A DNA stretch of 64,000 bases from Finegoldia magna ATCC 53516 (lineage in GTDB: Bacteria > Bacillota > Clostridia > Tissierellales > Peptoniphilaceae): positions 1,189,473 through 1,253,472 of the forward strand of contig NZ_CM000955.1 of assembly GCF_000159695.1 (NCBI RefSeq), in the 5' to 3' direction. Shown here piece after piece: positions 37,119 to 46,905 of this stretch (position 1 is its first letter; each line of letters begins with the position of its first letter). The translations under genes were made by a program, and so were the position numbers. The notes beneath the pieces are model-generated. The model made no database searches. It saw nothing but the letters and a program-made list of their open reading frames with translations, and was not told where the DNA came from.

Positions 37119-38768
37119 ATGGATAAAATATATATAACTGGTCACAAAAACCCTGATACAGATTCTATCTGTGCGGCGTTATCTTATCAAGAATTGAAGA
37201 AAAGAACAGGAGAAGAAAACGTCGAAGCGATAAGACTTGGCGATGTCAACAGAGAAACTCAATTCGTGTTGGATTATTTTGGAGTGGATGCGCCTACTTT
37301 CAAGGACTCAATGAAGCCACAAGTCAAAGATTTGAACTTCGATGTGGCAACATGCGTGTCCCAAAACGCGAGCCTTTACAAAGCGACTAATATTATGCAA
37401 GAAAAAAATGTCGCTAGTTTGCCAGTAATCGACATCGAAGAAAGACTTCTTGGAGTTGTGTCAATTTCTGATATCACAAAATGTTACATGGAAGTGTGGG
37501 ACGATCAAATCCTTCACCACTCAGAAACTCCTGTGGAAAACATCATCGATGTTTTGAGCGCAAATATTTTGAATATTCCAGCAGAAGACAGAGCGTTATC
37601 CGGGAAAATGGTCGTAGGAGCGATGGATCCGAAACAAATGGCAAAGTATTTGGAAGAAGATGACATCGTGATTTTGGGTAACAGAGAAGACTCACAAATA
37701 GATGCGATAGATAAAAATGTGTCCATGATTATACTTACTGGTGGCAACAAATTATCAGATGAATTGATAGAAAAAGCAAAACAAAAAGACATAATAGTAA
37801 TTTCTACGGAATTCCAAACATACATGGCAGCACGTCTTCTTCCACAATCTGTGCCTGTAAATTACGTCATGACAAGAGATGATGTGGTTAATTTCACATT
37901 GACAGACACTGTTGAAGATGTGAAAAACACAATGTCCAAGACAAGATACAGATCATATCCAGTAGTTGACAATCAAAACAAAGTTGTGGGAAATATTTCC
38001 AGATATCACGTTATCAATGAAGAAAAGAAGAAGCTAATCTTGGTGGATCACAACGAAAGAAACCAATCAGTTGATGATATGGAATGCTGCGACATCACAG
38101 AAATCATCGACCACCACAGAGTTGCAAATGTAGCTACACAAAACCCAGTTTATTTCAGAAATGAACCTGTTGGATCAACTTGTACAATTCTTTCTAAAAT
38201 GTTCTTGGAAAAAGGAATTGTTCCTACAAGACAAACTGCGGGATTGTTGTGTTCAGCGATAATTTCCGACACATTATTGTTCAGATCGCCGACTGCAACT
38301 GAAACAGATAGAATGATTTTGGATAGAATGGCAAAAATCGCCAACATCAACCCGGAAGAATTTGCGATGGAAATGTTCAAAGCTGGAACATCTTTAGAAG
38401 GAAAATCACCAGCAGATTTGTTAAACACTGATGTGAAGACATTCAACATCGAATCATACACTTGTAGAGTAGCGCAAATCTTCTCAATGGATTTGGATAA
38501 TCTTGGCAAAATCAAAGACAGTTTATTAGAAGAAATGAACAAAATTAGAAACGACAAGAAAGAAGCTACATTTGTACTAATTCTTACAGATATCTTCAGA
38601 GAAGAAAGCGAAGTTTTGGTTTCTGGAATGTTCCAAGAACAATTAGCAGGAGCCTTCGATACTAAAATCGACAACAATTCATTCTTGGCAAAGGGACTTC
38701 TTTCAAGAAAAAAACAAATGATCCCAAAACTTAACCAAGCTGTGTTAAAATATATCCAAGAGAATTAA
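37119..38768 (+). CDS. ppaC: Manganese-dependent inorganic pyrophosphatase with CBS-DRTGG-CBS regulatory region
   Basis: Family II pyrophosphatase of 549 residues from ATG at 37119 (GAAGGAG upstream). The DHH-type active site begins with GHKNPDTDS, followed by a CBS pair interrupted by a DRTGG domain (about 65-300), then DHH motifs VDHNE and IDHHR and the C-terminal DHHA2 domain. This architecture is known to be regulated by adenine nucleotides, including diadenosine polyphosphates. Most Firmicutes have the shorter form of about 310 residues. Confidence 0.93.
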   Translation: MDKIYITGHKNPDTDSICAALSYQELKKRTGEENVEAIRLGDVNRETQFVLDYFGVDAPTFKDSMKPQVKDLNFDVATCVSQNASLYKATNIMQEKNVASLPVIDIEERLLGVVSISDITKCYMEVWDDQILHHSETPVENIIDVLSANILNIPAEDRALSGKMVVGAMDPKQMAKYLEEDDIVILGNREDSQIDAIDKNVSMIILTGGNKLSDELIEKAKQKDIIVISTEFQTYMAARLLPQSVPVNYVMTRDDVVNFTLTDTVEDVKNTMSKTRYRSYPVVDNQNKVVGNISRYHVINEEKKKLILVDHNERNQSVDDMECCDITEIIDHHRVANVATQNPVYFRNEPVGSTCTILSKMFLEKGIVPTRQTAGLLCSAIISDTLLFRSPTATETDRMILDRMAKIANINPEEFAMEMFKAGTSLEGKSPADLLNTDVKTFNIESYTCRVAQIFSMDLDNLGKIKDSLLEEMNKIRNDKKEATFVLILTDIFREESEVLVSGMFQEQLAGAFDTKIDNNSFLAKGLLSRKKQMIPKLNQAVLKYIQEN

Positions 38769-38787
38769 TTTGAAAGGGAGAGATAAA

Positions 38788-39741
38788 TTGAAAATTACAA
38801 TTTTAGGGGCAGGAGCAATGGGTTGTATGCTTGCAAAAGCAATCGAATCTCCTGGTAACGAAGTCAATTTAGTAGATCCATACGAAGCACACATGGAAAA
38901 AATTAGAAAAGATGGAATCAGAATTATCGACAGAACTGGCGGCGAAAGCACAGTAAAAGTAACATCTGCAAACACATCTTCAGAAAATTTGGAAGTTCAA
39001 GATGTCGTTGTAATTCTTGTAAAAGGATACGACACAGAAAAGATTTTGACTGAAAATATGAACATCGTAGGCGACAAAACAGTCGTAATGACACTTCAAA
39101 ATGGTATCGGCAACGTAGATATATTGAAAAAGTACATCAAAGAAGAAAACATCGCACAAGGAATTATGTTCATCTCTGCATCTATCGAAGAACCAGGAGT
39201 TATCAGTGCAGGATACGACAGCGACAAAACCAACGTAATATTTGGCGCTATCAATGAAAACCACGACGATAAATTGTTCCACGAAATCGAAAAAACATTC
39301 AGCATGAACGACATCAAAACAGAATTAAACCCAGATGTAGACAGAATTATGTGGAGAAAATTATATATCAACGCAATCTACAACCTACCTTGCGCAGTAA
39401 TGCATTTGTCTACAAAATACACTAGAACTGACGAAAATTCTGTAGCAATTTTAAAAGCTATCTCAGACGAATTCATAGAAGTTACTGACAAATTGGGCTA
39501 CGACTTCGACGGCGACAAGCTTTTCAGAAAATACGTCACAGATGCATTCGAAGAATACGGAGACATACTACCATCTGCAGCGCAAGACACACAAAAACAC
39601 AGAAAAACAGAAGCAGAATTCTTAAATGGAGCAATCGTAAGACAAGCGAAAAAACTTGGACTAGAAGCTCCAGTTAATGAAACAATCTACAGATTAGCAA
39701 TGGTTCAAATGAACAACTACGACAATATGTTTAGTTTGTAA
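38788..39741 (+). CDS. 2-dehydropantoate 2-reductase family protein
   Basis: NADPH-dependent reductase of the PanE/ApbA family, 317 residues from TTG at 38788 (GGGAG upstream; the TTG at 38770 overlaps that site). MKITILGAGAMGCMLA is the Rossmann glycine-rich loop, and MWRKLYINAIYNLPCAVM carries the family lysine. It would make pantoate for CoA, but no panB or panC is nearby and other ketoacid substrates are possible. Confidence 0.85.
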   Translation: MKITILGAGAMGCMLAKAIESPGNEVNLVDPYEAHMEKIRKDGIRIIDRTGGESTVKVTSANTSSENLEVQDVVVILVKGYDTEKILTENMNIVGDKTVVMTLQNGIGNVDILKKYIKEENIAQGIMFISASIEEPGVISAGYDSDKTNVIFGAINENHDDKLFHEIEKTFSMNDIKTELNPDVDRIMWRKLYINAIYNLPCAVMHLSTKYTRTDENSVAILKAISDEFIEVTDKLGYDFDGDKLFRKYVTDAFEEYGDILPSAAQDTQKHRKTEAEFLNGAIVRQAKKLGLEAPVNETIYRLAMVQMNNYDNMFSL

Positions 39742-39762
39742 AATAAAATACGACAATTATTG

Positions 39763-39806
39763 CCACCAATAATTTTGGAATTTATCCAATTTTATTGGTG
39801 GTTTTT
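39763..39806 (+). terminator. Terminator after ketopantoate reductase
   Basis: CCACCAATAA/TTATTGGTGG stem with an inner TTTGG/CCAAA-like stem, followed by TTTTT. Confidence 0.85.
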
Positions 39807-39985
39807 GTTTGCTAAAATAAAAAAGCAAATAAAAGGACATTAAATTTATTTAGAAAAAGTATTGCGTTTTTTAAGAAATTTTTTTATAATAAAAAGCGAT
39901 ACTGATAATCAAAACCATTTGTGAGCTGATGAATAGTTCATAAGTTGGAAAATATTAGTATAAATTTCTTATAGAAAGGAAAAAT

Positions 39986-42900
39986 ATGGATAGAGATAAA
40001 TTAAAAAAATATTTATCTTTTACTCTTGCTACATTAGTAACAGTTGCGATGGCGTTTTCTATTGTTTCTTATAATAAAAAACACAAGATAAATTACGCTA
40101 CAAACAACAAAACACAAATAGCATCTGGTAGTAATGTAGAGGGATTAAAGGATGGAGAATACGAAGGAAATAGCCAGGGATACGGTGGAGATTTCAAGGT
40201 CAAAATTAAAATAAAAAATGGAGAATTGTCGGCGATTAATGTCGTAACAAACAATGAAACACCTGAATATTACGAAAAAGCATCTGTAATTATTGCGCAG
40301 ATTTTGGAAAAAGGAAACACCGATGTGGACTCTATTTCAGGGGCGACGATTTCATCTGAAGCGATCAAAAACGCTGTAAGAGATGCGCTACATAAAGCTG
40401 GTTCAAAAAAAGAAAAACTAAAACTAGCACAAAAAACACAAAAACATAACACACCAAATGTAGCCACAAAAGAACTAAAAGATGGAGTGTACGAAGCAAG
40501 TTCCAATGGTTATGGTGGAAGATTAGCAGTAAGAGTCACTGTAAAAAATGGCAAATTGACAAATATTGATGTGATTTCAAATAACGAAACGCCGTCGTAT
40601 TTTAACAGAGCATCTTCTGTGATCGACAGAATTCTAAGCACAGGAAGTGTGAATGTGGATTCTGTTGCAGGAGCGACAATATCTTCAAACGCGATTAAAC
40701 AAGCAGTATCCAAAGCGTTGGCACAAGCAGGTTCCAAGGAAAAAGCGAAGATTTCAAAAGTAAATCCAAACGCAAAATCAGGCAAGAAAAGCATCAGAAA
40801 TCTTGTCGGAAAAATTTCCGTAGGAAGCAAACAAATAAAAGATGGTCAGTACATAGGAACCGCACAAGGTTTCAACGGGCCAATCAAAGTAAGAGTTACA
40901 GTAAAAGAAGGATCCATTGCGAAAATAGAAATATTATCTCATCACGATGATAATCCATATTTCCAAAGAGCTTCTCGTGTAATTTCGAAAATTCTTGGAA
41001 AACCTGGGAAATCAGTGGACACGGTATCCACAGCGACATATTCAAGCAGAGGAATTATCAACGCGGTGAATAATGCTCTGTCCAAAGCAGGAGTAGCGCC
41101 ATATATATCAAAGGAAAAATCAAAAAATTCTAAAGAAAAATCTTCAGGAAATAAAAACCAAGAAAAAGAAAATAACAAAAAACCACAAAACAACCCAGAA
41201 AATAATTCAAAAACGAATAGCGGCAAAATAAATGACGCAAAACTAAAAGACGGTCAATACACAGGAGTTGCACAAGGATTCAGTGGGCCAATCACAGTTA
41301 GAGTTACAATAGCCAATGGATCAATTACAAATGTAGAAATATTATCTCATAGTGATGATGCACCATATTTTGCAAAAGCAATGTCTGTAGTTTCAAGAAT
41401 TTTGGGAAAACCTGGAAAAACGGTGGACACAGTATCTCAAGCGACATATTCAAGTAGAGGAATTATAAATGCGGTCAACAACGCATTGTCCAAAGCAGGA
41501 GTAGCGCCAAATATATCCAAGGAAAATTCAGCAGGAAATTCTAAAGAAAATTCTCAAGGAAATTCAGGTAACAAAAACGAAGAAAAACCACAAGACATTC
41601 CAGAAAAACCAGAAAATAATAACACAAATAGCAGCGGAAAAATAAATGATGCCAAACTAAAAGATGGTCAATTTACTGGAATTGCACAAGGATTCAGTGG
41701 CCCAATCACAGTTAGAGTCACAATAACAAACGGATTAATCTCTGGTGTGGAAATAATTTCTCACAGTGATGATGCGCCGTATTTTGCAAAAGCAATGGCT
41801 GTTATTTCGAGAATTCTTGGAAAACCTGGAAAAACGGTGGACACAGTATCCACAGCGACATATTCAAGCAGAGGAATTATAGGTGCAGTCAACAACGCAT
41901 TGTCCAAAGCAGGAGTCGCTCCAAACGAATCTAATCAAAAACCAGAAAAACCAGAAAAAGAAAACAACGAACAACCAGACAATAAACAACCGGAAAAGGA
42001 AAAACCAGATAAGGACAAGCCAGAAACGGACAAGAATGACCCACAAAAAATTGACGACGCTTTGAAAAAATACTACAACAATAATCCATTGAGAGATGGA
42101 GAGTATAGCGGATGGGGCATCGGTTACATCAACACAAGGAAAACTAAGACCTACATCAAAGTTGAAAATGGCGAAATAATCGACATCAAAGTAGGTCAAG
42201 ATTCGGAATACGGAGACGATATGGGGCCATTTAGAAAAAAAGCTGAGAAAGTTTTGTCGTTCTTAAAAGGAAAAGAAGGACGACTCAATCTTGCAAAAAT
42301 GGGATTATACCGCGAGTATTTCGAACAAATTAGAAACAGCAAAGATCCGAAATCCAAAGTAGAAGAATTATTTGGAAAACAATACAGTACACTTTTGAAT
42401 GGACTTTCTGGAAACAACATTAAAACAGAATCTGATTTGACGCTACTTTCAAGAACCGTAAAGGCATACATGTCAGATAAATACAACTCGAAAGAAATGT
42501 TCGACAGCATAACGGGTGCGACTGTGAGCGCAAGTGGAATCGCACAATCGACAAGAGAAGCGACTGCAAAATCGTCAAATGATTACAAGAATAATTCAGA
42601 TGTCAAAGAAATCAAGATTATATCACCTAAAAACAAAACAATTGAAGTGAACAAAAACGATGCAGCGGATTTTTCTGAAATGAAGATTATTGTGATCAAA
42701 AAAGACGGTTCATCTGAAAAAATCGGCTGGACAGATTTCCAAGCAAATGGAATTTCAATTACAGATGATAAGGGCAACGCGATTACGAATGATTTGTCAA
42801 AATATTCCGATACGAACGTAATCAAAGCAAAAGTTGTTCACGAAAAATCATTGTCATACGATGAGTTCAGAATTCTAATCGGAAACTACAGCAAGGATTA

Positions 42901-44674
42901 TATCGTAGGATTGGAATACAGCGTTGACGGAATCAAATGGTACAGATTGGAAAACGCATCAAAAGATTTTGAAAACACAAACAACATCGCAGACAGACAA
43001 ATAATTGATGCACCAACGTCATTTGAATTTTCGAAAGTAAAAATTCGCGCAGTATCGAAAAACAACAAAAGATACGAATATACAACATCAAACGCTGCAA
43101 TCAACAACACTCAAGCGAACTATCATCTCGTATCGAAAGACAATCCGAACTTGCCAAGCGTAATATTTGTAACATTCAAATTGTCGGGAAATGAATCTGA
43201 CAAGAAACTTGTCGAAGACAAAGAAAAAGAAAACCCACAAGAGAAAGAATCAGAAATAAAAGAAGAAATTGAAGTGGATCAAAAAGTAATCGACACAAGC
43301 TTGATGGATTCAAATGGGCAAAAATGGATCGAAGGAAAACCAATCAGACCGGCGACAGTTACAAGCTTGGATAAGGACGCGAAAATAATAGCGAAAATAG
43401 ATGGATTGCCACAAGGATTATCATTTGACGGAACGACAATAACGGGAACACCACAAGTAAGTGAAGAAGGTTGGGGCGAAGATGGAAGTGGATTCAAAAC
43501 AATCACACTAAAACTAAAAGCAGAGAAAAATGGAAAAATACTTGTAAGAAAACTAACATATTGGTTATACAGAGATAAAGATCGTGACGGAATATCAGAT
43601 GACGACGATGTAGATAACGGAGAAAAATTCACACCACAAAGAAATGGAGCACAGCCAATAATAGTCAACGGAACAAAACCAACCATCGAAGATTACAAAT
43701 CCAAGTTCTCAAACATCCCACAAGATGGATCGGTAGAAGTAACACTTGAAAAAGAACCTGATTATACAAAAGCGAGTGAACTTCCACAAAGAGTTAACCT
43801 GATTTTCAAAGTCAAAGGAATAAAAGAAGTTGGAAAAAGCTATGTGATGGTAATAGTGAAAAAACCAGTTGACAAAAAAGCTGAACAAGAAACAAAAGAA
43901 GAAATTCCTGTTGATCAAAAAGTAATCGACACAAGCTTGATGGATTCCAACGGACAAAAATGGATCGAAGGAAAACCAATCAGACCAGCAACAGTTACAA
44001 GTCTTGACAAAGATGCGAAAATAATTGCAAAAATAGACGGATTGCCACAAGAATTATCATTTGACGGAACGACAATAACAGGAACACCACAAGTAAGCGC
44101 AGAAGGATGGCCGGAAGATGGAAGTGGATTTAAAACAATAACACTAAAATTAAAAGCCGAAAAAAATGGCAAAATATTAGTGAGAACATTGACATACTGG
44201 TTGTACCGTGACAAAGACCGTGACGGAATATCAGATGATGATGACTTAGACCATGGAGAAAAATTCACACCGCAAAGAAATGGAGCGTCACCAATAATAG
44301 TCAACGGAACAAAACCAACCATAGAAGACTTCAAAGCGAAATTCTCCAACATTCCACAAGATGGATCGGTAGAAGTAACACTTGAAAAAGAACCTGATTA
44401 TACAAAAGTAGGACAATTTAGAGTTAACATAATATTTAAACTTAGAAAAACACAAGAAATATCAAAATCTTATGTGTTTATCAAAATCGAGAAACCTGTT
44501 GTAGAAGAAAAAGACAATGAAAAAGAACCTATAAAAGATTCTTCAGATAAAAAGTCAGAAAAATCTCAACCAAAAAATGAAAAAAACAACTATAAAACTG
44601 ATTTGAATATCGACACTAAAACACAAGATGAAAAACAAAAGAATTTGGAAAACTTAAAGGAGGAGATTAGATGA
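39986..44674 (+). CDS. Giant membrane-anchored protein with six FMN-binding domains
   Basis: 1562 residues. One N-terminal membrane helix (about 11-29), then six FMN_bind domains at about 54-140, 162-249, 283-370, 420-506, 557-644 and 700-858, separated by Lys/Glu/Asn/Pro-rich linkers. In this family ApbE attaches FMN to the Thr of an [S/T]GAT motif. Domain 1 (SGAT, about 118-121) and domain 6 (TGAT) fit, domain 2 reads AGAT, and domains 3-5 read STAT, SQAT and STAT. A middle beta-rich region and two repeats (about 1095-1295, 1305-1502) with Ig-like and calcium-binding DKDRDGISDDDD segments follow. No LPxTG is present. The stop overlaps the ferric-reductase-like gene. Outward electron transfer is inferred. 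Confidence 0.85.
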   Translation: MDRDKLKKYLSFTLATLVTVAMAFSIVSYNKKHKINYATNNKTQIASGSNVEGLKDGEYEGNSQGYGGDFKVKIKIKNGELSAINVVTNNETPEYYEKASVIIAQILEKGNTDVDSISGATISSEAIKNAVRDALHKAGSKKEKLKLAQKTQKHNTPNVATKELKDGVYEASSNGYGGRLAVRVTVKNGKLTNIDVISNNETPSYFNRASSVIDRILSTGSVNVDSVAGATISSNAIKQAVSKALAQAGSKEKAKISKVNPNAKSGKKSIRNLVGKISVGSKQIKDGQYIGTAQGFNGPIKVRVTVKEGSIAKIEILSHHDDNPYFQRASRVISKILGKPGKSVDTVSTATYSSRGIINAVNNALSKAGVAPYISKEKSKNSKEKSSGNKNQEKENNKKPQNNPENNSKTNSGKINDAKLKDGQYTGVAQGFSGPITVRVTIANGSITNVEILSHSDDAPYFAKAMSVVSRILGKPGKTVDTVSQATYSSRGIINAVNNALSKAGVAPNISKENSAGNSKENSQGNSGNKNEEKPQDIPEKPENNNTNSSGKINDAKLKDGQFTGIAQGFSGPITVRVTITNGLISGVEIISHSDDAPYFAKAMAVISRILGKPGKTVDTVSTATYSSRGIIGAVNNALSKAGVAPNESNQKPEKPEKENNEQPDNKQPEKEKPDKDKPETDKNDPQKIDDALKKYYNNNPLRDGEYSGWGIGYINTRKTKTYIKVENGEIIDIKVGQDSEYGDDMGPFRKKAEKVLSFLKGKEGRLNLAKMGLYREYFEQIRNSKDPKSKVEELFGKQYSTLLNGLSGNNIKTESDLTLLSRTVKAYMSDKYNSKEMFDSITGATVSASGIAQSTREATAKSSNDYKNNSDVKEIKIISPKNKTIEVNKNDAADFSEMKIIVIKKDGSSEKIGWTDFQANGISITDDKGNAITNDLSKYSDTNVIKAKVVHEKSLSYDEFRILIGNYSKDYIVGLEYSVDGIKWYRLENASKDFENTNNIADRQIIDAPTSFEFSKVKIRAVSKNNKRYEYTTSNAAINNTQANYHLVSKDNPNLPSVIFVTFKLSGNESDKKLVEDKEKENPQEKESEIKEEIEVDQKVIDTSLMDSNGQKWIEGKPIRPATVTSLDKDAKIIAKIDGLPQGLSFDGTTITGTPQVSEEGWGEDGSGFKTITLKLKAEKNGKILVRKLTYWLYRDKDRDGISDDDDVDNGEKFTPQRNGAQPIIVNGTKPTIEDYKSKFSNIPQDGSVEVTLEKEPDYTKASELPQRVNLIFKVKGIKEVGKSYVMVIVKKPVDKKAEQETKEEIPVDQKVIDTSLMDSNGQKWIEGKPIRPATVTSLDKDAKIIAKIDGLPQELSFDGTTITGTPQVSAEGWPEDGSGFKTITLKLKAEKNGKILVRTLTYWLYRDKDRDGISDDDDLDHGEKFTPQRNGASPIIVNGTKPTIEDFKAKFSNIPQDGSVEVTLEKEPDYTKVGQFRVNIIFKLRKTQEISKSYVFIKIEKPVVEEKDNEKEPIKDSSDKKSEKSQPKNEKNNYKTDLNIDTKTQDEKQKNLENLKEEIR
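41222..41930 (+). repeat. Near-identical FMN-binding repeats (domains 4 and 5)
   Basis: Two units of about 300 bases (41222-41515 and 41632-41930) share long exact stretches, including GGAAAACCTGGAAAAACGG and the following TATTCAAG segment. Domain 3 (40830-41100) is a more diverged copy. Recent internal duplication is likely, and copy number may vary between strains. Confidence 0.8.
43264..44490 (+). repeat. Two 600-base repeats encoding Ig-like plus calcium-binding modules
   Basis: Units at about 43264-43869 and 43900-44490 encode nearly the same 200 residues: KPIRPATVTSLDKDAKII, a GTTITGTPQVS segment, DKDRDGISDDDD and GTKPTIED. They give the C-terminal stalk or binding region of the giant protein. 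Confidence 0.85.
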
Positions 44675-45354
44675 CTTTAATAATAGGAATAATTTTCACT
44701 ATAATATTTTATAGCTTAACAGCCCAATCAATAAAAAAACATCCGGGGGCATATTATCTAGGAATGTATGCGTGGACGGGACTAGTTGTGTGTTATTACA
44801 ACATGGGTTACTACAGATATTTGCCAACTTGGTTCAACGATTATTTCATGAAAATATTCGCCAGAGGAATATTTGCAACGGCAACATTCATGATAGTAAT
44901 GTTCTTAGGGACCGTTACAAAACACAATGATTTTTCAAAAAAACTGATGAGCATTCGTGGAGAAATGTCTATAATAGGAAGTTTGTTGGTGATAAGCCAC
45001 AACATAATATTTGGAGTACATTATTTCCCAGTGCTTTTCACAAATCCCTTATCCTTGCCAAAAAGAGAACTAATCGCATCAATAATAACAATATTTTTAT
45101 TGTTGATGCTGATTCCGCTTTTCGTGACATCATTTAAGGTAGTTCGTAGAAAAATGAACGCCAAAAACTGGAAGAAACTTCAAAGAATGGCATATCCATT
45201 TTTTATAGGAATTTATGTGCATGTAATGGTGCTTTATTCAAATAATTGGAAAGCACACATCTCTGGAGTTATAATTTATACGATTATTTTTGCAAGCTAT
45301 GTTATATTGAGATTAAGAAAATCCATATATAAGAAGAAAAAAGCACAACGATAA
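44671..45354 (+). CDS. Ferric-reductase-like transmembrane protein (heme b type)
   Basis: 227 residues with six membrane helices. RGEMSIIGSLLVISHNIIFGVHYF (His110, His117) and WKKLQRMAYPFFIGIYVHVM (His184) resemble the heme-binding helices of ferric reductase/MsrQ-like membrane domains. No NAD- or FAD-binding domain is attached. The ATG overlaps the stop of the six-flavin protein, so production is coupled; passing electrons across the membrane to those flavins is the natural proposal. Confidence 0.75.
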   Translation: MTLIIGIIFTIIFYSLTAQSIKKHPGAYYLGMYAWTGLVVCYYNMGYYRYLPTWFNDYFMKIFARGIFATATFMIVMFLGTVTKHNDFSKKLMSIRGEMSIIGSLLVISHNIIFGVHYFPVLFTNPLSLPKRELIASIITIFLLLMLIPLFVTSFKVVRRKMNAKNWKKLQRMAYPFFIGIYVHVMVLYSNNWKAHISGVIIYTIIFASYVILRLRKSIYKKKKAQR

Positions 45355-45422
45355 TTTGTTTTAGGTTGTTTGTATAATAATAATGATATAATGTAGTTAT
45401 CATAAAAGAAAGGATAATCATT

Positions 45423-45758
45423 ATGTCAACACAAGAAATTTACGAAATTACGAGAAATTATGCTGTAGTTACAGCGGTATTTCTAATGGTCAGCATTTTC
45501 AGCTTGTATTTATCATTAAAACGTAAAGATAATGGTATTTTACACATAGTGACAACAGTATTTCTAATAGCTTTGTCATTTGCAATGATGAACATGAACT
45601 TCACGATTACTTTGTTACACGACGGACTTATTTCAAATGATTCAATGCTTGTGAAATTCTGCTTGTACGGCTGGATATTGGCATTAGTATTGATGGGTAT
45701 TAGCGCAATAATAACCATTAGAAATATCTTAAAACAGCGTAAAAAACAAACAAAATAG
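45423..45758 (+). CDS. Small membrane protein, unknown
   Basis: 111 residues with three hydrophobic helices (about 13-30, 38-60, 75-98) and a basic C-terminus. It has its own TATAAT-like promoter 30 bases upstream and AAAGGA before the ATG. No family recognised. Followed by a strong hairpin terminator. Confidence 0.65.
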   Translation: MSTQEIYEITRNYAVVTAVFLMVSIFSLYLSLKRKDNGILHIVTTVFLIALSFAMMNMNFTITLLHDGLISNDSMLVKFCLYGWILALVLMGISAIITIRNILKQRKKQTK

Positions 45759-45772
45759 AATTACTAAAACGC

Positions 45773-45803
45773 AGACCACCAACAGTAGTTGGTGGTCTTT
45801 TAC
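45773..45803 (+). terminator. Terminator of 45423 gene
   Basis: AGACCACCAAC-AGTA-GTTGGTGGTCT followed by TTT. Confidence 0.92.
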
Positions 45804-45872
45804 GTCTAAAATTTTACAGATTGATTATTACCTGTAAATATTATAAAATAAATTAAAAACAGGAGGGAACAT

Positions 45873-46379
45873 ATGAAAAATAAATTCAGATTAATCGTTT
45901 GCGTGAGCTTTATGTTGGTATTATTTGCAAGTTGCAACCAAAAACAAGATGAGCCTATAAAAAAAGCCACAGGAGTTGAATCCAAAAACGTAACCACAGA
46001 AGAAGACAAACAAAAAGCCATTGAAGAGTACGAACAAAACATCAAAGGCGTCAAGGAAATCAAAGTAGCAGAACTTGATGAAGTGAGTTCCGGAAAAGAA
46101 ATCATAGTGTATCTTGGAAGAAAAACATGCCCAGATTGTCAGAAGTTTTCAAAAGTATTCAAACCATTCGTATCCAAATACGAAATCTACTACATAGATA
46201 GTGTCGCTGGAATCAAAAAATCTCCAGAAGATTTGAAAAAATTCAGAACCGACAACGACCTCAAAACAGTCCCAGCAGTGTTTCGAGTTAAAGACGCAAA
46301 AATCACCGATAGAATGAACATCGACGACAAAGTGGGGACTACATCAGAAGAACTACAAAAGTTTTTTGATAAGAAATAA
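45873..46379 (+). CDS. Thioredoxin-fold lipoprotein with CPDC motif
   Basis: 168 residues. The signal peptide ends LFASC, a lipobox. After a charged linker the thioredoxin-like domain starts near residue 75, with the redox pair in RKTCPDCQKF and a cis-proline in TVPAVFRV. It should act outside the membrane on disulfides. The CPDC centre and single-domain size resemble the PedC/BrcD-type thioredoxin-like proteins of Gram-positives. Its position after the electron-transfer pair may be meaningful. AGGAGGG precedes the ATG. Confidence 0.82.
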   Translation: MKNKFRLIVCVSFMLVLFASCNQKQDEPIKKATGVESKNVTTEEDKQKAIEEYEQNIKGVKEIKVAELDEVSSGKEIIVYLGRKTCPDCQKFSKVFKPFVSKYEIYYIDSVAGIKKSPEDLKKFRTDNDLKTVPAVFRVKDAKITDRMNIDDKVGTTSEELQKFFDKK

Positions 46380-46381
46380 GT

Positions 46382-46409
46382 CAAAGCCATAACGTTAGTT
46401 ATGGCTTGT
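46382..46409. terminator. Hairpin between convergent lipoprotein and DUF3139 genes
   Basis: AAGCCATAAC-GTTA-GTTATGGCTT, overlapping the 3' end of the minus-strand gene. Confidence 0.65.
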
Positions 46410-46802
46410 TGCTTTAGCCTCCCAATCATCATCTAAAGGAGGATATTTAAATTTTTGTCTTTCTTTAGGGCTCAGACTCTTATAATCATCTTTTGATTGG
46501 AATTCGATAGAATCTAGACTCATTTTACCAGGATTTGGGTAATCGTCGTAGGTATAAACGAGAGTAAAACCCTCAGGATCTTTTATCTGCACTCTGTATA
46601 CTTGGTTTCCTTTTATATAATCTTTTATCGCTTTTATCTCTTTTATGTTATCTTTTTTTATCCCTTGAACTTCCATGTATTTGTACAACTTTTTGTATCC
46701 GTAATGTCTTTGAACAGGGACAGCTATAATCCATTTTATAGCTACAAAGACCACAAGACATATTAGTAGTATTTTGACTATTGAAAACTTTTTCTTTTTC
46801 AT
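46395..46802 (-). CDS. DUF3139-like small membrane-anchored protein
   Basis: 135 residues from ATG at 46802; GAGAGGGGCG lies upstream, and the longer frame runs into a non-coding stretch. One N-terminal helix (about 8-27), then a small outside domain with VPVQRHYGYKKLYKYMEVQGI and YRVQIKDPEGFTLVY. It is a paralogue of the plus-strand protein at 47279. Function unknown. Confidence 0.7.
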   Translation of the reverse strand: MKKKKFSIVKILLICLVVFVAIKWIIAVPVQRHYGYKKLYKYMEVQGIKKDNIKEIKAIKDYIKGNQVYRVQIKDPEGFTLVYTYDDYPNPGKMSLDSIEFQSKDDYKSLSPKERQKFKYPPLDDDWEAKATSHN

Positions 46803-46905
46803 ATATAACGCCCCTCTCTTTGAGATTATTATACTATAAAATACAAAGGAATCGAAGGTATGAAAATATTTTTTTTCTATTATTTTATTTATTAAAATTG
46901 TTAAC

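Noticed and set aside
39901-39930. Possible Fur box (TGATAATCA) before the six-flavin gene
   Set aside because: Only one half-site fits. It would be interesting for an iron-linked gene but falls short of a supportable operator.
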